DNA from: Deinococcus yavapaiensis KR-236
Lineage (GTDB): Bacteria; Deinococcota; Deinococci; Deinococcales; Deinococcaceae
Direction: 5' to 3'
DNA: 64,000 bases
Assembly (NCBI RefSeq): GCF_003217515.1
Contig: NZ_QJSX01000001.1
Coordinates: 1 to 64,000, forward strand
The first letter of the stretch is position 1, and every line of letters starts with the position of its first letter. Below are positions 8,667 through 16,306 of the stretch, in pieces. The position numbers were made by a program, and so were the translations under genes. Under the pieces are notes generated by a model. The model searched no databases. It saw nothing but the letters and a program-made list of their open reading frames with translations, and had not been told where the DNA came from.

Positions 8667-9332
8667 ATGACGACGATTCTTCTCACGGGCTTCGAGCCGT
8701 TCGGTGGCGACCACGTCAATCCGTCTCAACTCGCCGCGCACGCCCTCGACGGTCGTGTCTTCGGAAGCGTGCACGTCCGCTCGAAGTTGCTGCCCGTCGA
8801 AGCGAGCCGAGCGCCGAGCGCGTTGGTTCAAGCGATTCGGGACACGCGACCGAGCGCCGTCCTGCTGACGGGCCTCGCGGCGGGCCGTCCCTGGTTGACG
8901 GTAGAGCGCGTGGCCGTGAACGTCCTCGACTTCCGAATTCCCGACAACGGCGGCGTGACCCGCACCGACGACCCCATCGTCGAGAGCGGACCCGCCGCGT
9001 ACCTCACGACCCTGCCTGCGCGCGCCCTCGTGGACGCTTGGCGCGCCGCGCGCGTTCCGGCGGCGATCAGCGACACGGCGGGCTTGTACCTGTGCAACAT
9101 GGTGATGTACCTCGCGCGGCACGAACTCGGCGAAGGCGTGCCGTGCGGCTTCGTGCACCTGCCCGCCAACGAGGACGTGGCCCTCAACGCCAAGACGATC
9201 CTCCCCTACCTGCCGCAAAGCGAAATCGAGCGTGGCATCGGCGTCGCCCTCGCGCTCCTCGCGCGTCACGTGGCCGGCGAGGAAAGCGTGTCGCGCGTGA
9301 GCCGATCGCCTCGAACGAGCTTCGAGGTCTAG
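8667..9332 (+). CDS. pcp: Pyrrolidone-carboxylate peptidase (pyroglutamyl peptidase I)
   Basis: Cysteine peptidase (family C15) that removes N-terminal pyroglutamate from peptides in the cytoplasm. The start TILLTGFEPFGGDHVNPS is diagnostic. The catalytic residues are Glu80 in TVERVAVN, Cys143 in LYLCNMVMY and His164 in FVHLP. At 221 residues it is of normal length. No Shine-Dalgarno is present and the -10 region abuts the ATG, so it is probably leaderless. Confidence 0.96.
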   Translation: MTTILLTGFEPFGGDHVNPSQLAAHALDGRVFGSVHVRSKLLPVEASRAPSALVQAIRDTRPSAVLLTGLAAGRPWLTVERVAVNVLDFRIPDNGGVTRTDDPIVESGPAAYLTTLPARALVDAWRAARVPAAISDTAGLYLCNMVMYLARHELGEGVPCGFVHLPANEDVALNAKTILPYLPQSEIERGIGVALALLARHVAGEESVSRVSRSPRTSFEV

Positions 9333-9334
9333 AA

Positions 9335-9356
9335 CGCGGTTCTCAGGGAAACCGCG
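9335..9356. terminator. Short hairpin between pcp and the convergent small gene
   Basis: A 7-bp stem CGCGGTT / AACCGCG with an 8-nt loop; it overlaps the stop codon of the 79-aa gene. Confidence 0.4.
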
Positions 9357-9582
9357 CCTTTCCGGGCCGCCAAGCACCATTCGGACCTCCCGACCAGTGC
9401 CAATCGCCGGGAGGTCTCGACGTGAGGCGGGCCACGACTTCGTGCAGGGGAACGCGGCGCGCGAAGCGTGTGCGGGCGTGCCACTCGCGCAAAGCCGCGT
9501 CTTCGTCCGTGGGCCGCGCGCCACGCAAAAGCGTGGCCGCGCGGTTCACGGCGAGGTCGAACAGGGCGTCGGGAGCGCTCAC
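9343..9582 (-). CDS. Hypothetical protein, 79 aa
   Basis: A small soluble protein starting at GTG 9582 (MSAPDALFDLAVN), 10 nt after the stop of the membrane protein gene at 9593-9982 and presumably translated from the same mRNA. It ends in an aromatic/Gly segment DWHWSGGPNGAWRPGKARF. No family recognised and no clear ribosome-binding site, so it is only moderately supported; placement and codon bias favour a real gene. Confidence 0.5.
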   Translation of the reverse strand: MSAPDALFDLAVNRAATLLRGARPTDEDAALREWHARTRFARRVPLHEVVARLTSRPPGDWHWSGGPNGAWRPGKARFP

Positions 9583-9592
9583 GGAAGGGCGC

Positions 9593-9982
9593 TCAGGGCA
9601 GGCGGTACGTGTCGCCGTCGCGGCGCACTTGACCGCTTTCCAGCAGACGGTCGACGGCATGACGCGCTTGGGGTTCGCCGAGCGGAGACCGCGACAAGAC
9701 GTCTTGGAAGGTGAACGTCCCGCCTTGGCGGTGCGCGACGCGCAAAACCATGCGGTCGGCGATGTCGGAGCGCGGCTCGCCTTGCTGCCGACGCTTGAAA
9801 GCGCGGAAGGTGAAGAGGCCCACGACGAGGCCCACGACGAGTTCCAACGGTAGGAGGGTGAAGGCGAGGTCGGGATCGGGCGCGTTCGGGTGGGGGTTGC
9901 CGTGCGTGTACGCGATCGCGTACGCGACGAGCGCCGCCCCGGCGCCCGCCACGAGGGACAGCAGGAGACGAAGGACATCCAC
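9593..9982 (-). CDS. Membrane protein with C-terminal winged-helix-like domain
   Basis: A 129-residue protein with two predicted membrane helices (~4-24 and ~42-62), a basic turn RAFKRRQQ, then a ~60-residue cytoplasmic part (DRMVLRVAHRQGGTFTFQDVLSRSPLGEPQARHAVDRLLESGQVRR) that reads like a winged helix with a recognition helix and a basic wing. It could be a membrane-tethered regulator; no family assigned. GTG 9982 has TATCAT 6 nt upstream. Confidence 0.65.
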   Translation of the reverse strand: MDVLRLLLSLVAGAGAALVAYAIAYTHGNPHPNAPDPDLAFTLLPLELVVGLVVGLFTFRAFKRRQQGEPRSDIADRMVLRVAHRQGGTFTFQDVLSRSPLGEPQARHAVDRLLESGQVRRDGDTYRLP

Positions 9983-9988
9983 GCGGTC

Positions 9989-9994
9989 ATGATA
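9989..9994 (-). promoter_or_regulatory. -10 box of gene at 9982
   Basis: TATCAT on the minus strand, 6 nt before GTG 9982. Confidence 0.5.
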
Positions 9995-10050
9995 AGGCGT
10001 GCGGAAAGACGCGACCGTCGACTACGGCAGTTTCGTCGCGCCCGACGCGT

Positions 10051-11025
10051 TCACCAGCCGTCCGGGAACCGAGTGGCCGGAAAGATCGCCCGCGCCTCTT
10101 GCAAAAGCGCGGCGCGCTCGGCACCGTCGTAGCGATCCGAGACGTGGAACAACACGAGCTCGCGAACGTCCGCGTCACGCGCGAGCCGCGCCGCCTGAAC
10201 GCTCGTGACGTGATGGTTGAGGGCAGCGAGATCCGCGTCGTCGTGGCGGTACTGGCTTTCGCACACAAGGGTCGTGACGCCCGACAGCCACGGCGTGAGG
10301 GCCGCGTGCGCGTCGTCGTCGAGACGCAGGTCGGTCAGATACGCGACGCTCGCGCCGGGCGTCTGCGTGAGGAGGGCGGTTCGCAACGCGGCGAGGTCGT
10401 GTCCTTCGTGAAGCCCGCTTTCGCCGTTCTTGAGGCGGGCGAGCCACGGGCCGGGCGCGAGGTTCATGGCCGCGAGGCGATGGGCGTCCACGTTGACGCG
10501 GGGAGCTTCGCGAACGAGGTACGCGGCGCTCGGCGTTCGGTGGTCCAGCAGGCGCACCTCGACGGTGAAGTCGGCGTGCGAGACGAGCGGCCCGTCGAGC
10601 AGACGCTCGCCGAGATCGTGACGCGTCTCGAAGCGCTCGGGCAAGGCGAAGCGGGCGGCGCGGACCCTCGGCGGGTCGACGTCCGACACGAGCCAGTCGC
10701 CGCCCGAAGTCGGCGCCAGGTTCCACATCACGCCGCGCAGCCGGTGATGCACGAACTCGCTCGTGCGCGGCGGACCCCACACGTGCACGGGCCGTTCTCG
10801 CGCCGCGTTGACGCGCAAGAACGCGTCGAAGCCCGCGACGTGATCCATGTGGAAGTGCGAGAAGAACAAGTGGTCGGTCGCCGTCACCTCGGGCCTCGCG
10901 ACACCGTCGAGGACGCCTTGCCCGACATCGAAGAGCAGGCGGTGGGTGGCGCGGCCCGTGTTGACGCGGACGAACAGGGCGTTGTCGCTCGACGGGCCGC
11001 CCAGGACTTGCACGTCGAGCCCCAT
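10051..11025 (-). CDS. rnz: Ribonuclease Z
   Basis: Metallo-beta-lactamase-fold endonuclease that makes the tRNA 3' end. The 324-residue protein has the zinc motif SHFHMDHVAGF (His57, His59, Asp61, His62), FDVGQGV upstream, and later His ligands in LNHHVTS and LFHVSDRY. The longer open frame to 11322 is non-coding extension: ATG 11025 gives the family start MGLDVQVLGG and overlaps the previous gene's stop by one base (TGATG), which implies translational coupling to the 213-aa protein. Confidence 0.9.
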   Translation of the reverse strand: MGLDVQVLGGPSSDNALFVRVNTGRATHRLLFDVGQGVLDGVARPEVTATDHLFFSHFHMDHVAGFDAFLRVNAARERPVHVWGPPRTSEFVHHRLRGVMWNLAPTSGGDWLVSDVDPPRVRAARFALPERFETRHDLGERLLDGPLVSHADFTVEVRLLDHRTPSAAYLVREAPRVNVDAHRLAAMNLAPGPWLARLKNGESGLHEGHDLAALRTALLTQTPGASVAYLTDLRLDDDAHAALTPWLSGVTTLVCESQYRHDDADLAALNHHVTSVQAARLARDADVRELVLFHVSDRYDGAERAALLQEARAIFPATRFPDGW

Positions 11026-11666
11026 CAGGTGAGCCTCGAGAACACGACGGGCGCGGCGGCGTGCAAGGCGAGCGGATGCTCGCTCGGAACGCTCGTACGA
11101 ACTTCGCCGCCGCCGAGTTCGCACGCGGCGTTCAGCAATGGAAGCAAGGCCGCCTCGTTCGTCACGCCCCACAAGTGGGCCCGCCCGCCTCTTTCCAGCA
11201 AGGCGCCGACGGGTCGGTCTTCGTAGGCGAGGTAGAGGGTGACGTCCGAGCGACCCTCCAGAGCGGCGGCGAGCGCCCGCGCGACGTCTTCTTCCCAGTC
11301 GGGCACGTTCCACGCGTCGCACAACACCTCCGCGAAGATCGCGACTTGCAAGCGCGAAACTTGCTCGGCGACGATGGTCGACGCGAGCGGCAAGGCTCGG
11401 AACGTTCCGACGCGCAGCGACAGGACCTCGTCGCCGTCGGGATGGGACGACGCGGACGCGAGCACCGTCGGAGCGCCCTGAGCGCGGTACCAGGTGTCGG
11501 CGCGTACGGCGCCTTGCTCGTCGAAGACGTACGCGGCGTTCGCGCCCAAGACCGGGTGGGCGGGCGCGTGCAAAACGGCGGCGCCGCGAAGCACGCGCCG
11601 CACCTTGGCGAGCGGCGTGAAGAAGTCGAGGAGTTCGCGCAGGACCTCGGGCGTGCCGATCGTCAT
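11025..11666 (-). CDS. Hypothetical protein, possibly GNAT-like C-terminus
   Basis: A 213-residue cytoplasmic protein coupled by TGATG to ribonuclease Z. The C-terminal half (LYLAYEDRPVGALLERGG, then HLWGVTNEAALLPLLNAAC) resembles the beta4/beta5 and cofactor-binding region of GNAT acetyltransferases, but the usual R/QxxGxG/A motif is not clear. Function unknown; a role in tRNA or protein modification is only a guess from the neighbour. ATG 11666 has TACAAT 6 nt upstream. Confidence 0.7.
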   Translation of the reverse strand: MTIGTPEVLRELLDFFTPLAKVRRVLRGAAVLHAPAHPVLGANAAYVFDEQGAVRADTWYRAQGAPTVLASASSHPDGDEVLSLRVGTFRALPLASTIVAEQVSRLQVAIFAEVLCDAWNVPDWEEDVARALAAALEGRSDVTLYLAYEDRPVGALLERGGRAHLWGVTNEAALLPLLNAACELGGGEVRTSVPSEHPLALHAAAPVVFSRLT

Positions 11667-11672
11667 GCGCCG

Positions 11673-11678
11673 ATTGTA
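11673..11678 (-). promoter_or_regulatory. -10 box of the 213-aa gene / rnz operon
   Basis: TACAAT on the minus strand, 6 nt before ATG 11666. Confidence 0.6.
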
Positions 11679-11715
11679 GGTGACCGCGTGCCCCGAGGCG
11701 GTGGCAAGCGGCGCG

Positions 11716-11925
11716 TTATTCGGGCTCGAGTTCGAAGTCCTCGAGTTCGAAGGTGTCGGGCAAGTTGTCGCTCGCCGAATCGATGGAGGGCGTGTCGAGG
11801 AAGTGCGTGCGCCAAAACGCGCGAGCTTCCTCGTCGCTCTTGAAATTCGGTACGTCGTCGAGGGACCGCACGGGCAGGAAGATCAAAGTGCTTTTCGCGT
11901 CCACACTAAAATTGAAAAACTTCAC
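11716..11925 (-). CDS. Hypothetical acidic small protein, 69 aa
   Basis: A 69-residue protein: a hydrophobic, beta-rich start (KFFNFSVDAKSTLIFLPVR), an Asp/Glu-rich middle containing FWRTHFLD, and a very acidic tail ELEDFELEPE. No family recognised. The start is GTG 11925. An AATACT-like box is 7 nt and TACTGT 5 nt upstream. It stands alone between the 213-aa gene and ftsY. Confidence 0.6.
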   Translation of the reverse strand: MKFFNFSVDAKSTLIFLPVRSLDDVPNFKSDEEARAFWRTHFLDTPSIDSASDNLPDTFELEDFELEPE

Positions 11926-11968
11926 ATCTCACAGTATTCTTACAAGCTTCTCCGGACACAGCGTCTCC

Positions 11969-12934
11969 TCAAGAAGGGTCGTGTTCGGGAACCTCGACGT
12001 CGAACAACGCCTTGATGAACTCACGGGCGTCGAAGGGCTGCAAATCGTCGGGTCCCTCGCCGACTCCGATGAATTTGATGGGCACGCCGAGCTCGCGCAC
12101 GATCGGTACGACGATGCCGCCCTTGGCAGTTCCGTCGAGCTTCGTGACGACGACGCCCGTGAGACCGATCGTCTCGTGGAACTTCTTGGCTTGCGCGAGA
12201 CCGTTTTGGCCCGTCACGGCGTCGAGGACGAGCCACACCTCAGCGGGTTCGCCCGGATCCGCCTTGTCGATGACGCGCTTGACCTTCTTGAGCTCTTCCA
12301 TGAGGTTGTGCTTCGTGTGCAAACGCCCCGCCGTATCCACCATCAGAAGATCGAAGCCGCGCGATTTTCGCGCGGACGCTCCGTCGAAGGCGACGGCGGC
12401 GGGATCTCCCCCGTCCGCGCCTTGCACGACCGGAATGCCGAGCCGTTCGCCCCACACGCCGAGTTGCGCGCCCGCCGCCGCCCGGAAAGTGTCTCCGGCG
12501 GCGAACATCACGCGCTTGCCTCTCGAGGCGTAGTACCGGCCCAGCTTCGCAATGGTCGTCGTCTTGCCGACGCCGTTCACGCCGATCATCATGATGACGC
12601 TGCCGCGCGGCTCGACCGTGGCCCGCCGAGCGTCGGGCGTGAAGCCGAGCTTGCGCAACTGCGCGCGTCGCGCGTCGGGCTCGAGTTGCAACGTCATCGC
12701 CTCCATGAGGGCTTCTTGGAGGTCCTTCTTGCCCGAGTTCTTGACGTCCTCCAGAATCTCGGCGGTCGCGGCGCTCCCGACGTCGGCGGCGATCAGGGCG
12801 TACTCGAGGTCTTCGAGGGTCTCCAAGCGGTTGGTGAAGACGTCTTTGACGTCCACGCCAAGGGGACCCGCCATTTCATTGAGTTGCTGACGCGTCTTGG
12901 ACAAGCCTTGACGCAAGCGATCGAACCAGGACAT
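11969..12934 (-). CDS. ftsY: Signal recognition particle receptor FtsY
   Basis: SRP-receptor GTPase that docks ribosome-SRP complexes at the membrane. The 321-residue protein has a short N-domain, then the NG GTPase: G1 GVNGVGKTTTIAKLG, GDTFRAAAGAQL, G3 DTAGR, G4 TKLDGTAKGG, closing with GVGEGPDDLQPF. It lacks the long acidic A-domain of E. coli FtsY. The frame extends to 13234, but ATG 12934 (MSWFDRLRQG) is the family start and has TATTCT 6 nt upstream. Confidence 0.96.
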   Translation of the reverse strand: MSWFDRLRQGLSKTRQQLNEMAGPLGVDVKDVFTNRLETLEDLEYALIAADVGSAATAEILEDVKNSGKKDLQEALMEAMTLQLEPDARRAQLRKLGFTPDARRATVEPRGSVIMMIGVNGVGKTTTIAKLGRYYASRGKRVMFAAGDTFRAAAGAQLGVWGERLGIPVVQGADGGDPAAVAFDGASARKSRGFDLLMVDTAGRLHTKHNLMEELKKVKRVIDKADPGEPAEVWLVLDAVTGQNGLAQAKKFHETIGLTGVVVTKLDGTAKGGIVVPIVRELGVPIKFIGVGEGPDDLQPFDAREFIKALFDVEVPEHDPS

Positions 12935-12940
12935 GTGCTC

Positions 12941-12946
12941 AGAATA
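12941..12946 (-). promoter_or_regulatory. -10 box of ftsY
   Basis: TATTCT on the minus strand, 6 nt before the ftsY ATG; decides the start. Confidence 0.6.
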
Positions 12947-13000
12947 CTTGATGGACAAACGCGCAATGGTGCGCGTCAGGGAAGGAAAACGCGAACGCGC

Positions 13001-13006
13001 TACGCT
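13001..13006 (+). promoter_or_regulatory. -10 box of META-domain gene
   Basis: TACGCT, 6 nt before ATG 13013; GAAGGA between them could alternatively serve as ribosome-binding site. Confidence 0.5.
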
Positions 13007-13012
13007 GAAGGA

Positions 13013-13420
13013 ATGACTCGCCTTCTCGTTTCCCTCACGTTGCTGTTGCTGAGCGACGTCTGTGCGCAGTCCGTCCAGGGCGTCACGTGGACACTGACGC
13101 GCATCGGCAATCTCAGCGAGCCCAAGTCCACGGTGGAAGTGGAGCGCGAAGACCCGCCCACCTTGCGCCTCGAAAACGGGCGCGCGAGCGGCTTCGCGGG
13201 CTGCAACTCCTTCACGAGTACGTACACGATGCACGGCCGCGACCTCTCGATCGCGGCGCTCGCCACGACGAAAAAGGCGTGCGAATCCAGCGTGAGGACG
13301 ATTCTCGAAAGCCGGTTTCTACGAGACCTTCAGCGCGTCAACACCGCGACGATTTCCGGCAGCGTCCTCGTCCTCACGACGGACGACGGAACGATCTTGG
13401 CGTTTCGCCGCGCTCCTTAA
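13013..13420 (+). CDS. Secreted META-domain (HslJ-like) protein
   Basis: A 135-residue exported protein: signal peptide (~1-18, ending VCAQS) and one META domain. The hallmarks are WTLTRIGN, RLENGRASGFAGCNSFTSTY and LATTKKAC, with the two conserved Cys. HslJ-type proteins occur in heat-shock/envelope contexts; the molecular role is not established. Its TAA stop shares the palindrome TTAA (13417-13420) with the stop of convergent gltX. Confidence 0.85.
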   Translation: MTRLLVSLTLLLLSDVCAQSVQGVTWTLTRIGNLSEPKSTVEVEREDPPTLRLENGRASGFAGCNSFTSTYTMHGRDLSIAALATTKKACESSVRTILESRFLRDLQRVNTATISGSVLVLTTDDGTILAFRRAP

Positions 13421-14880
13421 GACGCGGCGCGACCTTCGATCGCTCGGTTCAGGCGAGCGACGACACGCCCGCGCCCGAGGGTCTCGAGCAATTCGAACAT
13501 CCCCGGGCTTTCCATCGTTCCGGCGACTGCCGCGCGAAGCGGCTGCATCACCTTGCCGATCTTGAGACCCGCCGAGTCCGCGAACGCCCGCAGCGTCGCC
13601 TCGAGCGTGCCCGCGTCGAACGCGGGCGCGTCCGCGAGGGCGTCGCGCAACTCGCCGAGAACGTTCGCGCCGTCCGCGAGGGCCTTTTGCGCCTTGGCGT
13701 CGTACGTGAAGGCGTCGTCGAAGAAGTAGCTTCCCCGCTCCATGAACTCCGAGAAGGTCTCGATGCGCGGCGTCATGAGCACGACGACCGCTCGGAAGTA
13801 CTCGTCGTTCGGCAAGGCGTACCCGCCCGCCGCGAGAAAGGCGTGGAGACGCTCGGCGACGTCGGCGGCGCTCAACACCTCGCGCAAGTACTTGCCGTTG
13901 AGCCACTTGAGCTTGGCGAGGTCGAACACCGGACCGCCCAGGGACACGCGATCCCACGAAAACAGGCGAACCATGTCGTCCACCCCGAACACCTCGGCTC
14001 CGTCCGGGTGGCTCCAACCCATCATGCCGAGGTAATTCAAAAGCGCCTCGGGCAAGACGCCCATCTCGCGGTACGACTGCACGGACGTGTTGCTTTTGCG
14101 TTTGCTGAGCTTGGACTTGTCCGGATTGCGCAGCAGCGGCGTGTGAATCCACGTCGGCTCGTCCCACTCCAGCGCGCGCAGGATCAGGACGTGAATGGGC
14201 GTGCTCGTGAGCCACTCCTCGGCTCGGATAACGTGCGTGACGCCCATGAGATGATCGTCCACCATCGCCGCGAGGTGGTACGTCGGAAAGCCGTCGGCCT
14301 TGAGCAGCACCTTGTCGTCGAGTTGGCGGTTGTCGAAGCGCACCTCGCCGCGCAGTTCGTCGTTCACGATCGTCTCGCCGTCGAGCGGAACTTTGAGGCG
14401 AATCACGAACGTTTCGCCGCTCGCGGCGCGGCGCTCGGATTCTTCTTGGGGCAAGTCGCGGTCGCGGCGGTCGTAGCCACGGTAATCCTCGCCGCGCTCG
14501 ATCGCCGCCTTGCGGCGCGCCTCGAGCTCCTCGGGCGTGTCGAAGGCGCGGTAGGCGTGCCCGCTTTCCACGAGCTTCACGGCGTGCTCGCGGTGAAGCT
14601 CGGCGCGAAGGCTTTGCGTGTAGGGCCCGAGGTCGTCTTCACGAGCGGGCGAGGCGTCGGGCGTGAGGCCCAACCAGTCGAGCATGGCCAAGATCTGCCC
14701 TTCGGACGCCGCGTTGTAACGCGTGCGGTCGGTGTCTTCGATGCGTACGACGAACTTGCCGCCGTGCTGACGGGCAAAGACGAAGTTGTACAGCGCTTGG
14801 TACGCCGTTCCGACGTGAGGATCGCCCGTCGGGGACGGCGCGATGCGAGTGGTGACCCTGCGGGACGTGACGAACGACAT
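13417..14880 (-). CDS. gltX: Glutamate--tRNA ligase
   Basis: Class I aminoacyl-tRNA synthetase that charges tRNA(Glu). The 487-residue protein shows the HIGH-like motif in SPTGDPHVGTAYQ, VRIEDTDRTR, and the KMSKS-like KSKLSKRKS, followed by the helical anticodon-binding part. The frame stays open to 14916, but ATG 14880 (MSFVTSRRVTTRIAPSPTG) has TAGGCT 7 nt upstream and needs no leader. The stop overlaps the META-protein stop. Confidence 0.97.
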   Translation of the reverse strand: MSFVTSRRVTTRIAPSPTGDPHVGTAYQALYNFVFARQHGGKFVVRIEDTDRTRYNAASEGQILAMLDWLGLTPDASPAREDDLGPYTQSLRAELHREHAVKLVESGHAYRAFDTPEELEARRKAAIERGEDYRGYDRRDRDLPQEESERRAASGETFVIRLKVPLDGETIVNDELRGEVRFDNRQLDDKVLLKADGFPTYHLAAMVDDHLMGVTHVIRAEEWLTSTPIHVLILRALEWDEPTWIHTPLLRNPDKSKLSKRKSNTSVQSYREMGVLPEALLNYLGMMGWSHPDGAEVFGVDDMVRLFSWDRVSLGGPVFDLAKLKWLNGKYLREVLSAADVAERLHAFLAAGGYALPNDEYFRAVVVLMTPRIETFSEFMERGSYFFDDAFTYDAKAQKALADGANVLGELRDALADAPAFDAGTLEATLRAFADSAGLKIGKVMQPLRAAVAGTMESPGMFELLETLGRGRVVARLNRAIEGRAAS

Positions 14881-14887
14881 GAGGCTC

Positions 14888-14893
14888 AGCCTA
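14888..14893 (-). promoter_or_regulatory. -10 box of gltX
   Basis: TAGGCT on the minus strand, 7 nt before the gltX ATG. Confidence 0.6.
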
Positions 14894-15005
14894 GCGGGGA
14901 ACGCGAACGCGAACAAGATGAGCGAAGCGGCGTACCAGAAGCGGAAGGCGGGTGGCGTGCCGCGCTGATGAACGCGCCCGTCCTACGAAGCTCATGAATC
15001 ACCTT

Positions 15006-15011
15006 TAGCAT
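15006..15011 (+). promoter_or_regulatory. -10 box of gene at 15018
   Basis: TAGCAT, 6 nt before GTG 15018, favouring this over the adjacent GTG at 15015. Confidence 0.55.
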
Positions 15012-15017
15012 GCCGTG

Positions 15018-15707
15018 GTGACTGTGCCTCTCCGCGTTCTGACGCTGCCCATCCTGCTCGCCTCCACCTTGGCCGCCGCTCAATTGCCGCCACAAGCGGT
15101 GGCGAACGCTGCCGTCGAGGTGAGCGGGGCGATCGGCGGTCGCATCGTCGACTGCCCGAAAACCCTCAACGTGTCCAGCAGCGCCGTTTGTCTCGTCGCC
15201 AAAGGAACCTTGGACACCACGAAACCCAAGATCAAGGCGAAGCTCGCCAACCGGGTCGTGGAGGACTGGGCCTCGCGGCCCGGCTCTACGAGCGCCAACT
15301 TGCTGTTCCGCACGGGAGACGCGATCACCTACGTCCTCGTCGCTTCCGCCGGCAAGGACGCTGTGGTCGCCGTGATCGACGCACCGGCGGCCAAGGCCGC
15401 CGCCACGCCCGTCGTCTACGCCAGCGCGCAAAGCCTCAAGGGAGTCTTGACCGTCACGCCGAGTACGAACGCCGTGACGCTCGCCCGGACGGGCCAAAGC
15501 CTCGCGTTGACGGTCGGGGCGACGAGCGCGCGGCTCAACGGCGGCGCCGTCACGCTCGCGAGCGCGCCTTACGCGCAAGGCGGGAACGTGTTCGTGCCCG
15601 TCACGGCCCTGCGGTCGTTGCAGTGCACCGTGGCGACGGGCGCCAAGAACGAAGCGACGGTTACCTGCGGCGACAAGAGCGCCAAGGTCGCCACCGTGAC
15701 CCGCTGA
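15018..15707 (+). CDS. Secreted protein with copper-amine-oxidase-like N-terminal (stalk) domain
   Basis: A 229-residue exported protein: signal peptide to about AAAQ (residue ~21), a central beta-rich part with two cysteines (IVDCP, AVCLV), and a C-terminal repeat pattern (VTLARTGQSLALTVGATSARLNGGAVTL...GNVFVPVTALRSLQCTV) typical of the Cu-amine-oxidase-N type domain of bacterial envelope proteins, which is structural rather than catalytic. Substrate or partner unknown. Confidence 0.72.
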   Translation: MTVPLRVLTLPILLASTLAAAQLPPQAVANAAVEVSGAIGGRIVDCPKTLNVSSSAVCLVAKGTLDTTKPKIKAKLANRVVEDWASRPGSTSANLLFRTGDAITYVLVASAGKDAVVAVIDAPAAKAAATPVVYASAQSLKGVLTVTPSTNAVTLARTGQSLALTVGATSARLNGGAVTLASAPYAQGGNVFVPVTALRSLQCTVATGAKNEATVTCGDKSAKVATVTR

Positions 15708-15716
15708 ACTCGCGTC

Positions 15717-15722
15717 TATACT
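15717..15722 (+). promoter_or_regulatory. -10 box of gene at 15730
   Basis: TATACT, 7 nt before GTG 15730. Confidence 0.6.
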
Positions 15723-15729
15723 GCGCGGC

Positions 15730-16296
15730 GTGACGAAACTTCGCACGCCGCGCTTTTTCGGCTACTATCCCGGCACCGTCGCCCTCGTGACGGCGCGGCA
15801 CCAAGACGACCGCAACGTGATGAGCGCGGGTTGGCACACCGCCTTGTCGGTCGACCCGCCGTTGTACGGCGTCCTGATCGGACGCGAGCGCGCCACCCAC
15901 CCTCTCGTGACGGCGTCGGGGCGCTTCGGCGTGAACTTTCTGAACGCCTCGCACGCCCGCGTGGTGCAAGGCGCGGGCGTGCTGAGCCTCGCGGACGGCG
16001 CCGACAAGTTCGAGACGTTCGGCCTTCGAGAGGACGCGGACGAGACGTTGGTACTGGAGGCCGCGTACCTCACGTTCGTGTGCGACGTGGCGGACATCGT
16101 CACGACGGGCGACCACGACTTGTTCGTGGGTCGGGTGCGCGACGTCGTGTACGATCCACGCGCGTACGACGAGCAGTTTTTGTTGCGCGACGAGGCGCCC
16201 GTGTACCTCGGTCGGGGAACGTACGTGAAGCTCGACACACGCGCCGAGCGCGTAACCTTCGCGCCAGAGTCGTTCGTGAAGGTGACGGAACGCTAG
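15730..16296 (+). CDS. Flavin reductase-like domain protein
   Basis: A 188-residue FMN-binding split-barrel protein of the flavin reductase-like family (HpaC/DIM6-NTAB type). The pattern PGTVALVTARHQDDRNVMSAGWHTALSVDPPLYGVLIGRERATHPLVTASGRFGVNFL is characteristic: an N-terminal strand, MSAGW near the flavin site, and the GVNFL strand. It probably binds FMN or reduces flavin with NAD(P)H; the partner is not identifiable. GTG start with a 7-nt -10 spacing. Confidence 0.82.
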   Translation: MTKLRTPRFFGYYPGTVALVTARHQDDRNVMSAGWHTALSVDPPLYGVLIGRERATHPLVTASGRFGVNFLNASHARVVQGAGVLSLADGADKFETFGLREDADETLVLEAAYLTFVCDVADIVTTGDHDLFVGRVRDVVYDPRAYDEQFLLRDEAPVYLGRGTYVKLDTRAERVTFAPESFVKVTER

Positions 16297-16299
16297 ACT
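16294..16299 (+). promoter_or_regulatory. -10 box of the solute-binding protein gene
   Basis: TAGACT, 7 nt before ATG 16307; it contains the TAG stop codon of the preceding flavin reductase-like gene. Confidence 0.6.
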
Positions 16300-16306
16300 G
16301 GCCGTC

